Assembly (NCBI GenBank): GCA_049487715.1
Contig: CP150576.1
Span: 248,001-312,000, forward strand
DNA: 64,000 nt
Reading direction: 5' to 3'
Source of the DNA: Pycnococcus provasolii
Lineage: Eukaryota; Chlorophyta; Pseudoscourfieldiophyceae; Pseudoscourfieldiales
Position 1 is the first letter of the stretch. Each line of letters begins with the position of its first letter. Of the stretch, positions 1-9,663 are shown piece by piece. The notes beneath the pieces are model-generated. The model saw nothing but the letters and a program-made list of their open reading frames with translations, was not told where the DNA came from and did no database searches. Position numbers and translations under genes: made by a program.

Positions 1-1724
1 CCGATGCGTGATCGGTTCTCCGCGTGATTGGCAGACAAATTCGAAAGTGCGCCGCACGCGCGCTCCTGCACGCCCGCGTTCGTCTCGTGTGCTCGCATCG
101 CCGACAACACCAGAGCCACGCCGCCCGCCTCGCCGATGCGTCGTGCGTTCTCCGCGTGATTGCGAGACAGGTTCTCAAGTGCCGCGCACGCATGCTCCTG
201 CACGTCTGCACTCGTCTCGTGAGCACGCATCGCCGATAACACTAGAGCCACGCCGCCCGCATCGACGATGCGTGATTTGCTCTCCGCGTGATCGTGAGAC
301 AAGTTCGCAAGTGCGCCGCACGCCCACTTCTGCACGCCCGCACTCGTCTCGTGAGCACGCATCGCCGACAACACGAGTTCCACGCCGCCCGCATCGACGA
401 TGCGTGATTTGTTCTCCGCGTGATTGGCAGACAAGCTCATAAGTGCCGTGCACGCCTCTCTTTGCACAATCGTATGATTCGGACAGTTTCTCATTGCACC
501 AAGAATCGCATTCACATCTTGATTCTCACGAGCACCACGAATGTGAGCAACGGTATCACGCGCATCGTGTTGCGGTGCAGCAGCTGGTGGAGCTCGAGCA
601 CGAGCTTCTTCACCAGCAGTTCTTCGAACATTTTCGCGCTGCTGCACAAACGTTTGTGAAAAGTCGCCAACGTCGTATCGCTCAATAGCCACGCGACATA
701 TCGGACAGGTCCGCAGATTAGGTAGTACTACACATTCTTCGCAAGCGACGCTGTGTCCACAAGGAACGAACGCCGTGTTCGGTTGTGCGTCCGAGCAGAT
801 GGAGCATCTCCGCTCACGGCGCGGTGTCTCGGCGACCGCCGTGGCAGCCGGAGCTCCAGCCGTCGTCAAGCCTTCGAGTCTCGCGAGCGCCTGCGCAACG
901 GTTGGACGTCCGGCGTCGGACTCGTATCCATCGTGCACGAGGCTCATGCACTCGCGTGCAAGTCGTAGCCAGCCCGCCGTCACGCCGTCGCCAGCTTGCC
1001 AGCCATATTTCAGCGGGAGCTCACTTGCAGGCGTCCTCGGATTCGGAACCTGCGCTTCGCCAACCAGCATTTCAAGAAGCACGGCGCCGAGGCTGTACAC
1101 GTCAGTCAACGGTCCACGCCGTCGCGACCTCATGTACACTGGACACCAGTAACGCATAGTTCCACCGACGTGTAGGGTCGTCAGGTGCGTCGCGCCCCCC
1201 TCCTCCATCGTGCGCGCTAGGCCAACGTCCGCCACCTTCACCGAGCCACGTGCGTCGAGCAACAGGTTCTGCGGCTTGAGGTCGAGGTGAACGATGGGTG
1301 GCGTGGCAGTGTGCAAGGCCTTCACGCCCTTGAATACGTCTATGGCAGCCGCCTTGATTGTGCTTGGCGTCGGACGAGGCAGACGTTGAGTCTTTTGAGG
1401 ATCGCCGCCTTGCAAGCCCAACCAGTCGGCGAGCGAGCCTTGCATGAGCGGCATCACGAAGCACGGCGGATCCTCCACGCAGGCGGCGAGGACTTGAATG
1501 ACGTTTGGGTGGTCGACGCTCGACGCGATACGCAACTCTCGCATGAAGGCGTCTCGTTGTTCTGGCCTCGTCGTACGCTTGACAGCGACGGCGCCGTCGT
1601 GCCCTGCGATTGCGTCGCCTCGGTAGACTTCGCCGAACCCGCCTCGACCAAGCAAGCGCGCGTTGTCAAAGTTATGCGTGCAAGCTCGCACATCCTCCGG
1701 CGCGAGGAGACGCAGGAGTTGCAT
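1..1724 (-). CDS. RLK/Pelle-type protein kinase fused to RING finger and armadillo repeats (3' end outside window)
   Basis: One uninterrupted minus-strand frame runs off the left edge; about 574 residues are visible. The kinase comes first: glycine loop GRGGFGEVYRG, VAVK lysine, HLDLKPQN catalytic loop (D148), then DVG at about 166-168 instead of DFG. FDNARLLGRGGFGEVY resembles plant RLK/Pelle kinases. A C3HC4 RING follows at about residues 304-350 (CSIC, CGHSVACEEC, CPIC). From about residue 410 there are at least four armadillo-like repeats of about 42 residues with ACGALANLS-type helices. This implies a kinase/E3 ligase with an ARM substrate-binding tail, as in plant PUB-ARM ligases but with RING in place of U-box. 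The first ATG is at 1724, but the frame stays open to about 1975 and contains a hydrophobic stretch (SVSVALAGIVSTAASVLAVE), so a membrane-anchored N-terminus reached through an upstream exon is possible. Fusion confident, start uncertain. Confidence 0.85.
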   Translation of the reverse strand, partial: MQLLRLLAPEDVRACTHNFDNARLLGRGGFGEVYRGDAIAGHDGAVAVKRTTRPEQRDAFMRELRIASSVDHPNVIQVLAACVEDPPCFVMPLMQGSLADWLGLQGGDPQKTQRLPRPTPSTIKAAAIDVFKGVKALHTATPPIVHLDLKPQNLLLDARGSVKVADVGLARTMEEGGATHLTTLHVGGTMRYWCPVYMRSRRRGPLTDVYSLGAVLLEMLVGEAQVPNPRTPASELPLKYGWQAGDGVTAGWLRLARECMSLVHDGYESDAGRPTVAQALARLEGLTTAGAPAATAVAETPRRERRCSICSDAQPNTAFVPCGHSVACEECVVLPNLRTCPICRVAIERYDVGDFSQTFVQQRENVRRTAGEEARARAPPAAAPQHDARDTVAHIRGARENQDVNAILGAMRNCPNHTIVQREACTALMSLSANHAENKSRIVDAGGVELVLSAMRAHETSAGVQKWACGALANLSHDHAESKSRIVDAGGVALVLSAMRAHETSADVQEHACAALENLSRNHAENARRIGEAGGVALVLSAMRAHETNAGVQERACGALSNLSANHAENRSRI

Positions 1725-2093
1725 GACGCAATTTGCGACGGTTCGTGTGTGTCCGACGTGCGTGTGTGTCACCGGTGCAACGACGTGAGGGCCAGAGCAG
1801 ACCCGCAGGCCGCTGCGCTGCGGAAGCTCAACGGCGAGGACGGAAGCAGCGGTGGAAACGATTCCAGCGAGCGCGACGGAAACGCTCAGGGAAGAATGAC
1901 ACGTTGCGCCAGTTGCGCAACATCTGCGCGTTGTGCGCGCCGGTTCAACGCATGGTCATCTTCGCGCTCACTGCGAACTCACGCCTCAACGCATGGTCAC
2001 TGGTCATCTCACAAGACTCACATCTTGACGCAGACCTTCGCCGCAGAGTTCGTCATTTCAGTCTGGTGACTGGTGACGCAGGACTTAGAGATA
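1725..2093. other. divergent intergenic/upstream region
   Basis: This lies between the divergent kinase and sterol-desaturase genes. Its left part is open in the kinase frame to about 1975 and may be an N-terminal extension of that gene. A direct repeat (CAACGCATGGTCA) occurs near 1948 and 1995. No other signal was recognised. Confidence 0.4.
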
Positions 2094-3040
2094 ATGTCGT
2101 AACCGTCGTTTTCTTCGGTGCTCACGCGCACGCTGACGCGCTACGCGCGCGACGCGCTCGTCGGCGGCCTGCTCGTCAGAGCACTGGCGCCGTACACAGC
2201 GGCACTCGCCACAGCCTTGCAAGCGAAGTGCGCAGCCACCGATCGACTCCTATGGGTCCTTGCCATCAGCGTCACGCACACGATCGTGTACCTCGTCGTC
2301 ATGTTCTACGTGTTCGCGGACGCATTCGGACTGGGCATCAAGAAGTACAAACAGCCGCGCAAGCCGGCGCAAATACCAACGACGAGCCTGAGAAATCAAC
2401 TGTGGACAGCGGCCGCGGTTGGACAAGTCGTGCTGCTCCCCGCCGTCGCGTGGGTCGTTTATCCGCTCGTGCGCTGGCTTGGCGCGCCTGGGTTCACGGC
2501 GGGAGTACCCGCCTTCCGCGACGTTGCCGTACAGCTCATGCTGTCAAAGCTGTGGGCGGACGTGGGATTCTACTTCGCACACCGCGCTCTGCACATGCCG
2601 GAACTCTACTCGCGGTTTCATAAGCAGCACCACTCGTTCAAGGGCACCATCGCACCCGCGGCGGAGTTCGCGCGCACCCGGTTGAGCAGGTGGTTACCAA
2701 CCACATTCCGTCGCTCGGCGGTGCGTTCGTGCAAGGCGCTCACCCGCTGGTGTTCCTCGTGTGGCTTTCACAGCGCATGACGGACACCTACGAGCACCAC
2801 AGCGGCTACTGCTTCAAGGGAACGTGGGCTGATACTCTGCAGATTACGGACAGCCTCGGCGCTCGGTACCACGACTGGCACCACACCGCGAACGTCGGCT
2901 GCTATGGCGCCGAGTGGCTCGACTGGCTCTGCGGGACCATGGACGAGTTCTGGGCGAGCGAAGGAAAGCGCGTATCGATGTTAAGAGCAGTGTATTACAC
3001 AATCTTTATTTACAACAAGTACACACACGCAGAGCAATGA
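2094..3040 (+). CDS. sterol desaturase / fatty acid hydroxylase-like membrane enzyme, with a frame shift
   Basis: The product belongs to the di-iron fatty-acid-hydroxylase/sterol-desaturase superfamily, which acts on sterols or lipids in the ER. Histidine boxes are visible: HRALH and HKQHH around 2580-2635, EHHSGY near 2790, and WHHTANVGCYGAEW near 2880. Several hydrophobic segments precede them. The coding frame changes at about 2670-2674 in a GCGCGC run: the conserved AEFAHPVEQ reads through only if two bases are ignored, so this is an assembly indel or a real lesion. The 5' end is unclear. The longest frame opens after a stop at 2100-2102 and has only a GTG at 2118. A plausible alternative is ATG at 2094 with an 81-nt GT-AG intron at 2099-2179 that joins in frame. 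Family assignment is good; the exact substrate is unknown. Confidence 0.7.
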
Positions 3041-3126
3041 TGAATAAATACGCAAGTACGGTGCGCTCACTTCGGGCGACACCGGCAACAAGGTTCAGGA
3101 GTGCAAGAAAGCCGTTTGTTCGGCGC

Positions 3127-3933
3127 TCACACCGCTTGCGCCGGCGCGCTAGGCGCTTCGTCCAGGAGAGTGACGCGCGCGATATGCTCGCGGCAGAGTG
3201 GACAGGAAACGTCTTCGGCGGCGTTTGCGTCGAGGCACTCGAAGCATGTGGTACAGATACACCCGTGGCCGCATGGGCTGAAGCGCAGGTCCGGTGCACT
3301 GTGCATGCACACGATGCACTCCTGCTCAACCGGGTAGAGGAAGCGCGGCGTCACGTCGCGGCGTTGGCGCAGCGCGCGTTTCTTGCGGGCACGTCGCCAC
3401 GGTGAGGTTGGCGCGGTGCTACCAGACGAAGGTCCGGCGAGCACGTCTTCGTCTTCGTCGTCGGTGTTGTAGTCCTCAATGCAGTCCAAGCACTCGGCGT
3501 ACAGCAGAAGCGTGGCTGCTACAAACAGGCACCAAGACGCCGTGAGGCATATGAGATCGATAGGCACCTTGCTTGCACTACCTTGCAGAGTGCGCAGTTT
3601 GCCTCGTTGACGTGCGCACGTCCCCTTAAGTTTGTTATTCTGACTGCGCCAGGCGAATTGGCACTGCGGCCCGAAGAGTGTCTTGCTGACCCGCTTATTT
3701 TCGCCGTCGAGCACTGCTTTGACGTTCAGGATGGGCGCAGGAGCCATTCGCACATTCAAGAGTTCAGTGGAAGTGGGAAAGGAGCGAGGGGATAGGAAAG
3801 GTAAGGCGAATTCACCCCCCTCGCCAACGCTCAACGCCTCAGCTTGCATCGTTGAGAATGACGCGGCCAGCAAGGCCAGTGAGAATGAGGCGAAGGCAGG
3901 CAAGGGCGGCCAGGCCACCACCTTGGTAAGCAT
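3127..3933 (-). CDS. membrane-associated C3HC4 RING finger protein
   Basis: Probable ubiquitin ligase. The C-terminal RING is complete: CIVC, CGHGCICTTC, CPLC. A hydrophobic segment in the middle (LICLTASWCLFVAATLLLYA) is a likely membrane helix. It is followed by an acidic patch and a basic patch (RRARKKRALRQRR). The ATG at 3933 was chosen over one at 4002 because it starts directly at a hydrophobic, signal-like N-terminus (PAFASFSLALLAASF). The gene converges on the sterol desaturase with 86 bp between stop codons. A TTACA (reverse of TGTAA) lies at 2995-2999 inside the neighbour's coding end and may be its polyadenylation signal. Partner and target are unknown. Confidence 0.7.
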   Translation of the reverse strand: MLTKVVAWPPLPAFASFSLALLAASFSTMQAEALSVGEGGEFALPFLSPRSFPTSTELLNVRMAPAPILNVKAVLDGENKRVSKTLFGPQCQFAWRSQNNKLKGTCARQRGKLRTLQGSASKVPIDLICLTASWCLFVAATLLLYAECLDCIEDYNTDDEDEDVLAGPSSGSTAPTSPWRRARKKRALRQRRDVTPRFLYPVEQECIVCMHSAPDLRFSPCGHGCICTTCFECLDANAAEDVSCPLCREHIARVTLLDEAPSAPAQAV

Positions 3934-4237
3934 CACGAGCAAGTGTGCGCGCCGAGATGCAACGCACGCGACGTGCTGCTGACGTGCTGCTGACGTGTGC
4001 ACAGAGCGCGGAGAATGACCAGCGCGGAGAACGATTCGGGAAGGGAGGAGGAGGGGGGGGGGGGGGGGATGATTTGGTCGTGGGAATAGGTCCTAGGGGT
4101 AAGAAAACCCTCCACGCACATAACCGCAGATTAGGGTCGGGAACGACTGGTAATTAATGGGAAAATTAGGTTGGTAAAGTACATTTGTTGTGCTGCTCGT
4201 GGAAGCAAAGCACGCATAGCAGCTTTTCGTGCCTTTT
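3934..4237. other. intergenic, with a 16-base G run
   Basis: Holds an uninterrupted run of 16 G at 4053-4068. It separates the start of the RING gene from the 3' end of the hydrolase gene. No gene is seen. Confidence 0.5.
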
Positions 4238-5044
4238 TTAGTCTTGGGCTAGCACGTCATCTATGAAAAACCGTTTCATGGCGTCCCACGACCGCGTAGC
4301 AGCCTTTGGTGCGTACTGGAAACCGGCGTCATCATCCTCTTGCGTCGTCTTCTCAGGGCGCGTGAACGCATGCTTCGCACCCAGAAATGTTAAGATCTGA
4401 ACGTCCGCGTCGCGGTCCGCCATGTCGCGCAGAAACGCTTGGAACTGATCCTCCGGAATGAACGGGTCCGCGGAACCGTGGCACGCAAGCACGGAAGCGC
4501 TCATCGGCTTCAACGCAAGCGCAGGCGCATCCAAGATGCCGTGAAAGCTTACGACGCCGAGAACCTCAGGACGAGCGCCACGCGCCAAGTCCAGCACAGC
4601 CTTCCCACCAAGGCAATAGCCGAACGCAATCGCCTTGTCTACTCCAGGCTGCGACATCGCGAGCTCCAGCGCAGCTTCCATGCGCTTCAGCAGAACGTTA
4701 CGATCTTGAAGTTCTGCCATGTACCTGCGCCGATCTTCGACGTTCCACACCGTCTCTCGTGCGCCGTACAAGTCGCAAGCTACCGCGACAGCTCCAAGTT
4801 CCTTCGCCGCACGCCGCGCCGCATCAAGCACGAAGTCGTCGCGCACGCCGATGGCGGTGTGCGCGACGAGCACTGCAGGCACGGCACCTCGTACCGCAGC
4901 CTCCTGAGGCGCGTCAACCACCAACGCGCATAGCGACGTTCCATCGCAGTCGTACTCCACCCATCGCTCCGCCGAAGCCGACGACGACGACGGTGCTGAT
5001 CCCCTTCTTGAGGCGTGTGCAGGAGGAGGAGGAGCAGACATTGG

Positions 5045-5076
<32 letters not shown>

Positions 5077-5116
5077 CGCGCTGAATGAGTCTGTGTCGAG
5101 GAGCGCGTGCGAGCAT
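4238..5116 (-). CDS. dienelactone hydrolase-family alpha/beta hydrolase
   Basis: 292 residues. The family hydrolyses lactone or ester bonds with a Cys-Asp-His triad. The nucleophile elbow GYCLGG has Cys at about 168. The acidic residue is in HGSADPFIPEDQF and the histidine in KHAFTRP. The core (about residues 50-290) is close to the usual DLH length. The first about 45 residues are Arg-, Ser- and Ala-rich (LARAPRHRLIQR, then a Ser run) and could be an organelle transit peptide. The ATG at 5116 was chosen; a second Met (MSAPPPP) about 25 residues in is an alternative if the protein is cytosolic. Substrate is unknown. Confidence 0.85.
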
Positions 5117-5122
5117 GCGCAA

Positions 5123-5465
5123 TTCGCCTCGCGCGAATCCGGAATGCCGGGAGGGGGGCGGAAAAAAACGGAACCCCCAGACTGACTCCCCCCCCTCCAG
5201 TTCCCGCCGTCGCGCGTCGACACGTCAGCCTCGTCGGCGCCGGTGTCGGCGCCGGCGCTTCCTCGTGTCGCCTTATCCCTTAAGTGCCTTATGTAAGATA
5301 CTATGAGTGAGTAATTTGATGTACATATACCCTGCGTGCAAGTGTGCTGCGTCCTGCGCGCAAGTAAGGGTACAACATAGTCTATACATACTACTACAGT
5401 GTTTTTTGTGTGTGCTACTCAATCAATTTTACGTCTATAGTCTATTTAATTAGCTATTATTCAAT
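5123..5465. other. intergenic, GC-rich then AT-rich
   Basis: Upstream of the hydrolase it carries G- and C-runs (GGGAGGGGGGCGG, CCCCCCCTCC). Toward 5300-5465 it becomes AT-rich, next to the 3' end of the Sfi1-like gene. No ORF is supported. Confidence 0.4.
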
Positions 5466-7499
5466 TCACAGAGCACGCAAGCTCCCTGGAGTGCTGTGCC
5501 CAATGCGCGCTGCGCTCAAGCGAGCACCGAGACGCTCGCACTGCATCGCAACCTGCATTGGACTCAAACCGCCACTCTCCAGCGCACGTCTCAGCTGATT
5601 CGCCTCGTCTTGCATGCGCCAAAGAGCGAGCTCGTACGGGTCAGACGTCTCGATGCGAGGGTGTGCACCAACGGCTGTCATCACAGTGCCACCCGCCGAG
5701 CTCAGCGATGCAGCAGAACGGCTGAGGCGCGCGCGCGCTTCGGCGGCGGCGGACTCCGCAGCTGACGGCGGCGTGCGAGGCGATGCACCAGGGCTTGACA
5801 TGCTGTCGTCGCCGCGAGGGCTGCTCGCGCGCTCGAGCGTGCCAAGTGTACCGCCATCGTTCGAAACTGCCATCCATCGACGCAGGACATGTTCCTTTCT
5901 CCGCGCCATGCGCTTGGCATGCCATGCTCGTGCACGAGCCTTCTCGTGGTCGTCGAGCCCAGACGCGTCGTCGTCCAGCCAACGCATCGTGCGCGAGGAA
6001 GACGTTGGACTTGGACTGCTGTTAGCCGAGGACACTCCCGTGGGGCTCACGCCAGAGAGCTCCGCCGTTGCTCGCGCACTTGCGAGACGCACGGCCGCGG
6101 CGCGCTGCTGCGGCAAGCTGCGCCGTTTTGCCTCGGAAGCAACACGGTGCACGCTCGCATCCACGAGCGTTTCGATCGCGCCGTACTTGCGCGTCATGTG
6201 CCGCTTAAATTGCTTCGTCAGTGCGGCGACGAATGCGCCATTACCGGCGAGGCCGCCAGTTGCTGCCGCCGCCTCGCTTGCGGCGATAGCGGCAGCTACG
6301 GCCGCAGCATCCTCGGTCGGCGTTCCGCTTCTCGACGATGGCGCGTTGGATTGCATCGAATACCAGCTCGTTCGGCTGCTGGGCCTGTTGTTGATGTTGG
6401 CGTAGTGGTTGTTGTTGTTGTTGCTGTTGCTCACGCTCGCGGCTGAGAAAGGCGTACGTGGTGGGAATGGCGTGGCGGCGGCGGCGGCGGCGGCGTGGAA
6501 TGGCGTTGTCGGACTGGGGCTTCGACTTGGCACTTGGTGGTGGCTGTGGTGGTGGTGGCTCCCGAGGCCTGCGGGTACGGCCCACGGCGTGGGCGGGTTG
6601 ACGCGAAGGTACCCTGGCTCGCGATCCGGTGTCGGCGACGACGGCCCCTGAGGACTCGCGTTTGCCGCGCGTGTGTCGATGACGTACGTTTGCCATGCGC
6701 TGAAGCATGACAGGACGCACTTGTTGCGCCACTTGGCGACTGCTCGTGCAACCTTTCTTCTGCGACGAATCCGCGCGGTGACCTTGCGCCAAGCCCGTAT
6801 CGAAGCTCGCAGGCGTCCGGCAGCGCTGTGGCTGGCGAGTGCCATCCGCTGAAAGAGCTTTCCCCTTCGCATGCGCGCATATCTGCGCCAGTCGGCGAAG
6901 TACTGCTTGAGCCTGCCGCTGTACCAGTGCGACATGGCGACGTTCGCGAGGTCTTTCATGATCATCAGGTTCATGTGCACCTCGCACCACCACGCCATTG
7001 CCTGGATGAGCAGTCCGCTTCGCATGCGCCTCAGCGACGCGTTCACCCTCTTGCGCGCCGTTTTCAAGCGCATGACGGTATTGTTCCACAGCGCAAATGC
7101 GCTGGCGCGCTTCCAGTTGTTCATGTGCGCGACGAGCGTCGCACCCACTTCTCTCATGTGAGCGTTCTGCGCGGCGTTGATGTGCCATGCGTGAATGATG
7201 CGCGCCTGTCTCCTGTTGATGATGTGCACCGTCGCCCACTCCACGAGTTCTCTTTTGTACACGACGTGCGCGTGCCACTTTCTCCAGTTGTAGTAGCTCT
7301 TGCTTAGTGTTGTTCTTGACAGCCTCGACATGGCGTAACGCAGCATGCGCGCCTCCTCGGAGGTCAAGGCGTGCTGCAGACCCCCACGTGGCCGTGGTGA
7401 CAGGTCGTCCGACTCCTCTGTGTCCTCCCACGGCGAGTTATCGTCCCACGGACGTATTCGTGGCGACACGGTCGTCGGCGACACCGACCCTGACGACAT
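5466..7499 (-). CDS. Sfi1-like repeat protein (probable centrin-binding)
   Basis: 677 residues, not recognised as a named orthologue. Residues about 50-290 contain degenerate repeats with a Trp every about 23-33 residues in basic helices (NWRKWHAHV, HAWHINAA, NNWKRASAFALW, AMAWWCEVH, DWRRYARMRR, RAWRKVTARIRRR, SAWQTYV). This is the signature of Sfi1-type centrin-binding helices, found in proteins of spindle poles, basal bodies and centrosomes. The second half is low complexity (Ser, Pro, Ala, Asn and His runs). Near the C-terminus are WHAKRMARRKEHVLRRWM, another such element, and a final helix (YELALWRMQDEANQLRRAL). Start at ATG 7499. Repeat type fairly confident; cellular role inferred. Confidence 0.65.
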   Translation of the reverse strand: MSSGSVSPTTVSPRIRPWDDNSPWEDTEESDDLSPRPRGGLQHALTSEEARMLRYAMSRLSRTTLSKSYYNWRKWHAHVVYKRELVEWATVHIINRRQARIIHAWHINAAQNAHMREVGATLVAHMNNWKRASAFALWNNTVMRLKTARKRVNASLRRMRSGLLIQAMAWWCEVHMNLMIMKDLANVAMSHWYSGRLKQYFADWRRYARMRRGKLFQRMALASHSAAGRLRASIRAWRKVTARIRRRRKVARAVAKWRNKCVLSCFSAWQTYVIDTRAANASPQGPSSPTPDREPGYLRVNPPTPWAVPAGLGSHHHHSHHQVPSRSPSPTTPFHAAAAAAATPFPPRTPFSAASVSNSNNNNNHYANINNRPSSRTSWYSMQSNAPSSRSGTPTEDAAAVAAAIAASEAAAATGGLAGNGAFVAALTKQFKRHMTRKYGAIETLVDASVHRVASEAKRRSLPQQRAAAVRLASARATAELSGVSPTGVSSANSSPSPTSSSRTMRWLDDDASGLDDHEKARARAWHAKRMARRKEHVLRRWMAVSNDGGTLGTLERASSPRGDDSMSSPGASPRTPPSAAESAAAEARARLSRSAASLSSAGGTVMTAVGAHPRIETSDPYELALWRMQDEANQLRRALESGGLSPMQVAMQCERLGARLSAARIGHSTPGSLRAL

Positions 7500-8086
7500 G
7501 GATAATTATATTAGATATAGCTGCCCGGCGGTCCTCACCTCGCCGAGCCCGCACCTCACCGAGCCCGCTCCTCACCGAGCCCGCTCCACACGTGTGTGGA
7601 AGCTGTGCAAGGCCAGTAATCACTAAAGACACACACTTAAGTTAAGCGCAAGATACGCCAGGACTGAGCAAGCGGAAGCGGAAGCGGAAAATACAGAAAA
7701 ACGAAAACCGCGCCTAAAAGTTTTATTTCTTGATGATGGAGAAAATGAAAACAAAAACCCAAAAGCCCGGCCGGCAAAACGGCGTGACCCAACCTGCAAC
7801 CAGGTGGCGTGCCGAACGTCCCTGGCTGCCTGGAGGTGGGTGCCGAAGCCCTCCTACTTCGAGAGTTCGAGTCAAAGCCTCAAAGGTGAAAGGCCTTCAG
7901 TCTTGCTTCACTTCACCCAAGAAAGACGCCTTTCTTGAGAGAAATGAACCCAATACCCTTGTAGGTACAGGGTTAAGCTAGCTTGGATCTGGAAGGAGGG
8001 GATCCGCTGTTGAGGGGAAATTGGGTTTCAAGCCGGGCAGATGGCTTAATCATGAAGGGAGGAGATGAAGTAGTTTTTTTGTAAAC
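7500..8086. other. intergenic with short tandem repeat; likely 5' leader of the PHD gene
   Basis: Contains the 16-bp tandem repeat listed separately. Beyond about 7650 it is richer in A and T than its surroundings. No coding frame is convincing. The last about 100 bases probably form the leader of the gene starting at 8087. Confidence 0.4.
7536..7583. repeat. 16-bp tandem repeat, three copies
   Basis: Three consecutive units of CACCTCACCGAGCCCG with one or two changes, just upstream of the Sfi1-like gene start. Confidence 0.85.
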
Positions 8087-9325
8087 ATGGCTGCGACGCC
8101 TATGGCGTCTGATGTTTCATCGACCCAGCCCAAGGGGCTAGGCCTTCTATCTCCGTCAGCTGGTACGTATTTGGCCTTACAAGGAGAAGGCCAGACGGAT
8201 ACGCTTACGGAGTCATTAATCGTGCAAGGTGCTGGAGCTTTTTTAGCTCTCCCTGCACCACCTGGCGCTCTTGTGGAGCGCGTGGGTAGGGTTTCGCGCC
8301 TCTTGGCGAGTTGCGGAACCACTACGTTGTCTCCGGTGGACGAGGGTAACATCTTCGCCAACTTGCACGAGCGCATCGATTGGGAATACTTGAGTTCATT
8401 ACAGATTGATACCGAGTATACCGTAGACGACCTACTCGTGGTATCCACTGATGTTGGTAAGTTCATCGAGGATGGAGGTAGAGCTTTGGAAAACTTTGCC
8501 GTCCTTGCGGAGAACGACGAGAAATATGCTAGCAAGTATACTGAGAGTACGCACGACGAGGGGTTACGCCCCCTGGAGACGCTGACCAAGTTCTTTTCGC
8601 CAAAAGATACTTTGTGCCTGAAAGTGTGGGTTGACGCGTGCAGTACGTATCGAGCAAAGGACACCGGACGATGCAAGATAGCTGAAATGGCGTTCCATCG
8701 CGTGTTTGGGCAGATACTGCCGGAGTGCGGGAAGCTGTACGTGCGAGCGAACGAAAAAGCCATAACGCGATGCTCCAAATCCAGCCAAGGCACCACAACT
8801 TGTGTTGGCTTCCGGTGTGGTCGCCACGGTCACTGCGGGGCAGTGAGCATCGCTGCTGGCCGTCTGCTTGAGGAAGCGCGTCGACCGCACGCCAAGCTGG
8901 AGGTGTGCATCGCATGCAATGGTAGCTCGCCCGTGGACAGGGATAACATCTCGTCTTGCGTGGGCTGCGGAGGCATCGTGCACGTGGAGTGCGTGAGCGT
9001 CCAGCTGGAAAAGCTCGGCCTGAGTGACGCTGGGCTTGAGAAAGTGCAGCTCAGCAGTTACACTCCGGTATGCTCCGACTGCATTTACATGGGGGCGGTA
9101 CCGCTGATGTTAAATGTCATCCAGTACTCCGACCTGGCGAAAGGAAAATACGGTTTGTCGCGCTACCTGCTAGCCCCTTTTTCCTTGTCAGCGGAACTCG
9201 ACAGCGTGCGAGCCAGCTGGCGAGAGGAAAAGCGCTCGGCAGTGGTGGCGGGGCAGGAGCTTACATTTGGAGGATTGCGAGCTATATCATCGGGCACCAC
9301 CGGAACGGCGATGACTGCGGATTGA
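8087..9325 (+). CDS. PHD zinc-finger protein of unknown function
   Basis: 412 residues. A C4HC3 PHD-type finger lies at about residues 272-330: CIAC, CVGC, GGIVHVEC, then CSDC. Such fingers usually read histone tails, so a chromatin role is inferred. A second Cys/His cluster just before it (CVGFRCGRHGHCG) could be part of an extended finger. The N-terminal about 200 residues match no family I recognise. Third codon positions look less GC-rich than in neighbouring genes, as does the upstream leader, so the segment may be a more recent arrival. Start at the first ATG, 8087. Confidence 0.6.
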   Translation: MAATPMASDVSSTQPKGLGLLSPSAGTYLALQGEGQTDTLTESLIVQGAGAFLALPAPPGALVERVGRVSRLLASCGTTTLSPVDEGNIFANLHERIDWEYLSSLQIDTEYTVDDLLVVSTDVGKFIEDGGRALENFAVLAENDEKYASKYTESTHDEGLRPLETLTKFFSPKDTLCLKVWVDACSTYRAKDTGRCKIAEMAFHRVFGQILPECGKLYVRANEKAITRCSKSSQGTTTCVGFRCGRHGHCGAVSIAAGRLLEEARRPHAKLEVCIACNGSSPVDRDNISSCVGCGGIVHVECVSVQLEKLGLSDAGLEKVQLSSYTPVCSDCIYMGAVPLMLNVIQYSDLAKGKYGLSRYLLAPFSLSAELDSVRASWREEKRSAVVAGQELTFGGLRAISSGTTGTAMTAD

Positions 9326-9663
9326 AAATCCGCGTCGTCGTACATGTGTCGCGCGGCATGGCGGTGTGGTGGCGCAGTGGTGTGGTGTATTGGTAAGAAC
9401 TATCGAAGCGTCCGCCTCCGAGCAATTCTGCACTAGGTTTTTTGAGCACGCGCTTTGAGCACGCGTTCTGCACGAAGGTTTGAGAACGCGGCCCCCTCGC
9501 GGGCCGGAGGGGGCCCGGTTGACCTCTAGGACCTCGTCCCATGGTGATTCCCCACCTCTCGCTTTAGCCAGGTCGATCGGGGAATCCCCCCCCGGCGCCG
9601 TCGCCGTCGGGTTCTCGGCTCCGGCATTCCCCGGGGGGACGCCGACCGACCGAAATAAAATAA
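9326..9663. other. GC-rich intergenic region with near-palindromic G/C motifs
   Basis: Upstream of mS33. It holds strings such as TGGTGATTCCCCACC (about 9542), GGGGAATCCCC (about 9579) and CATTCCCCGGGG (about 9625), plus a GC-rich inverted repeat near 9490-9515. Similar motifs occur in other gaps in the window. Confidence 0.45.

Noticed and set aside
1287-2069. 260-residue plus-strand ORF over the kinase gene
   Set aside because: It is antisense to clear kinase motifs and lacks any domain.
4053-4068. 16-base G run as a functional quadruplex
   Set aside because: A homopolymer in an intergenic gap is as likely to be neutral or a sequencing-length artefact; nothing else supports a role.
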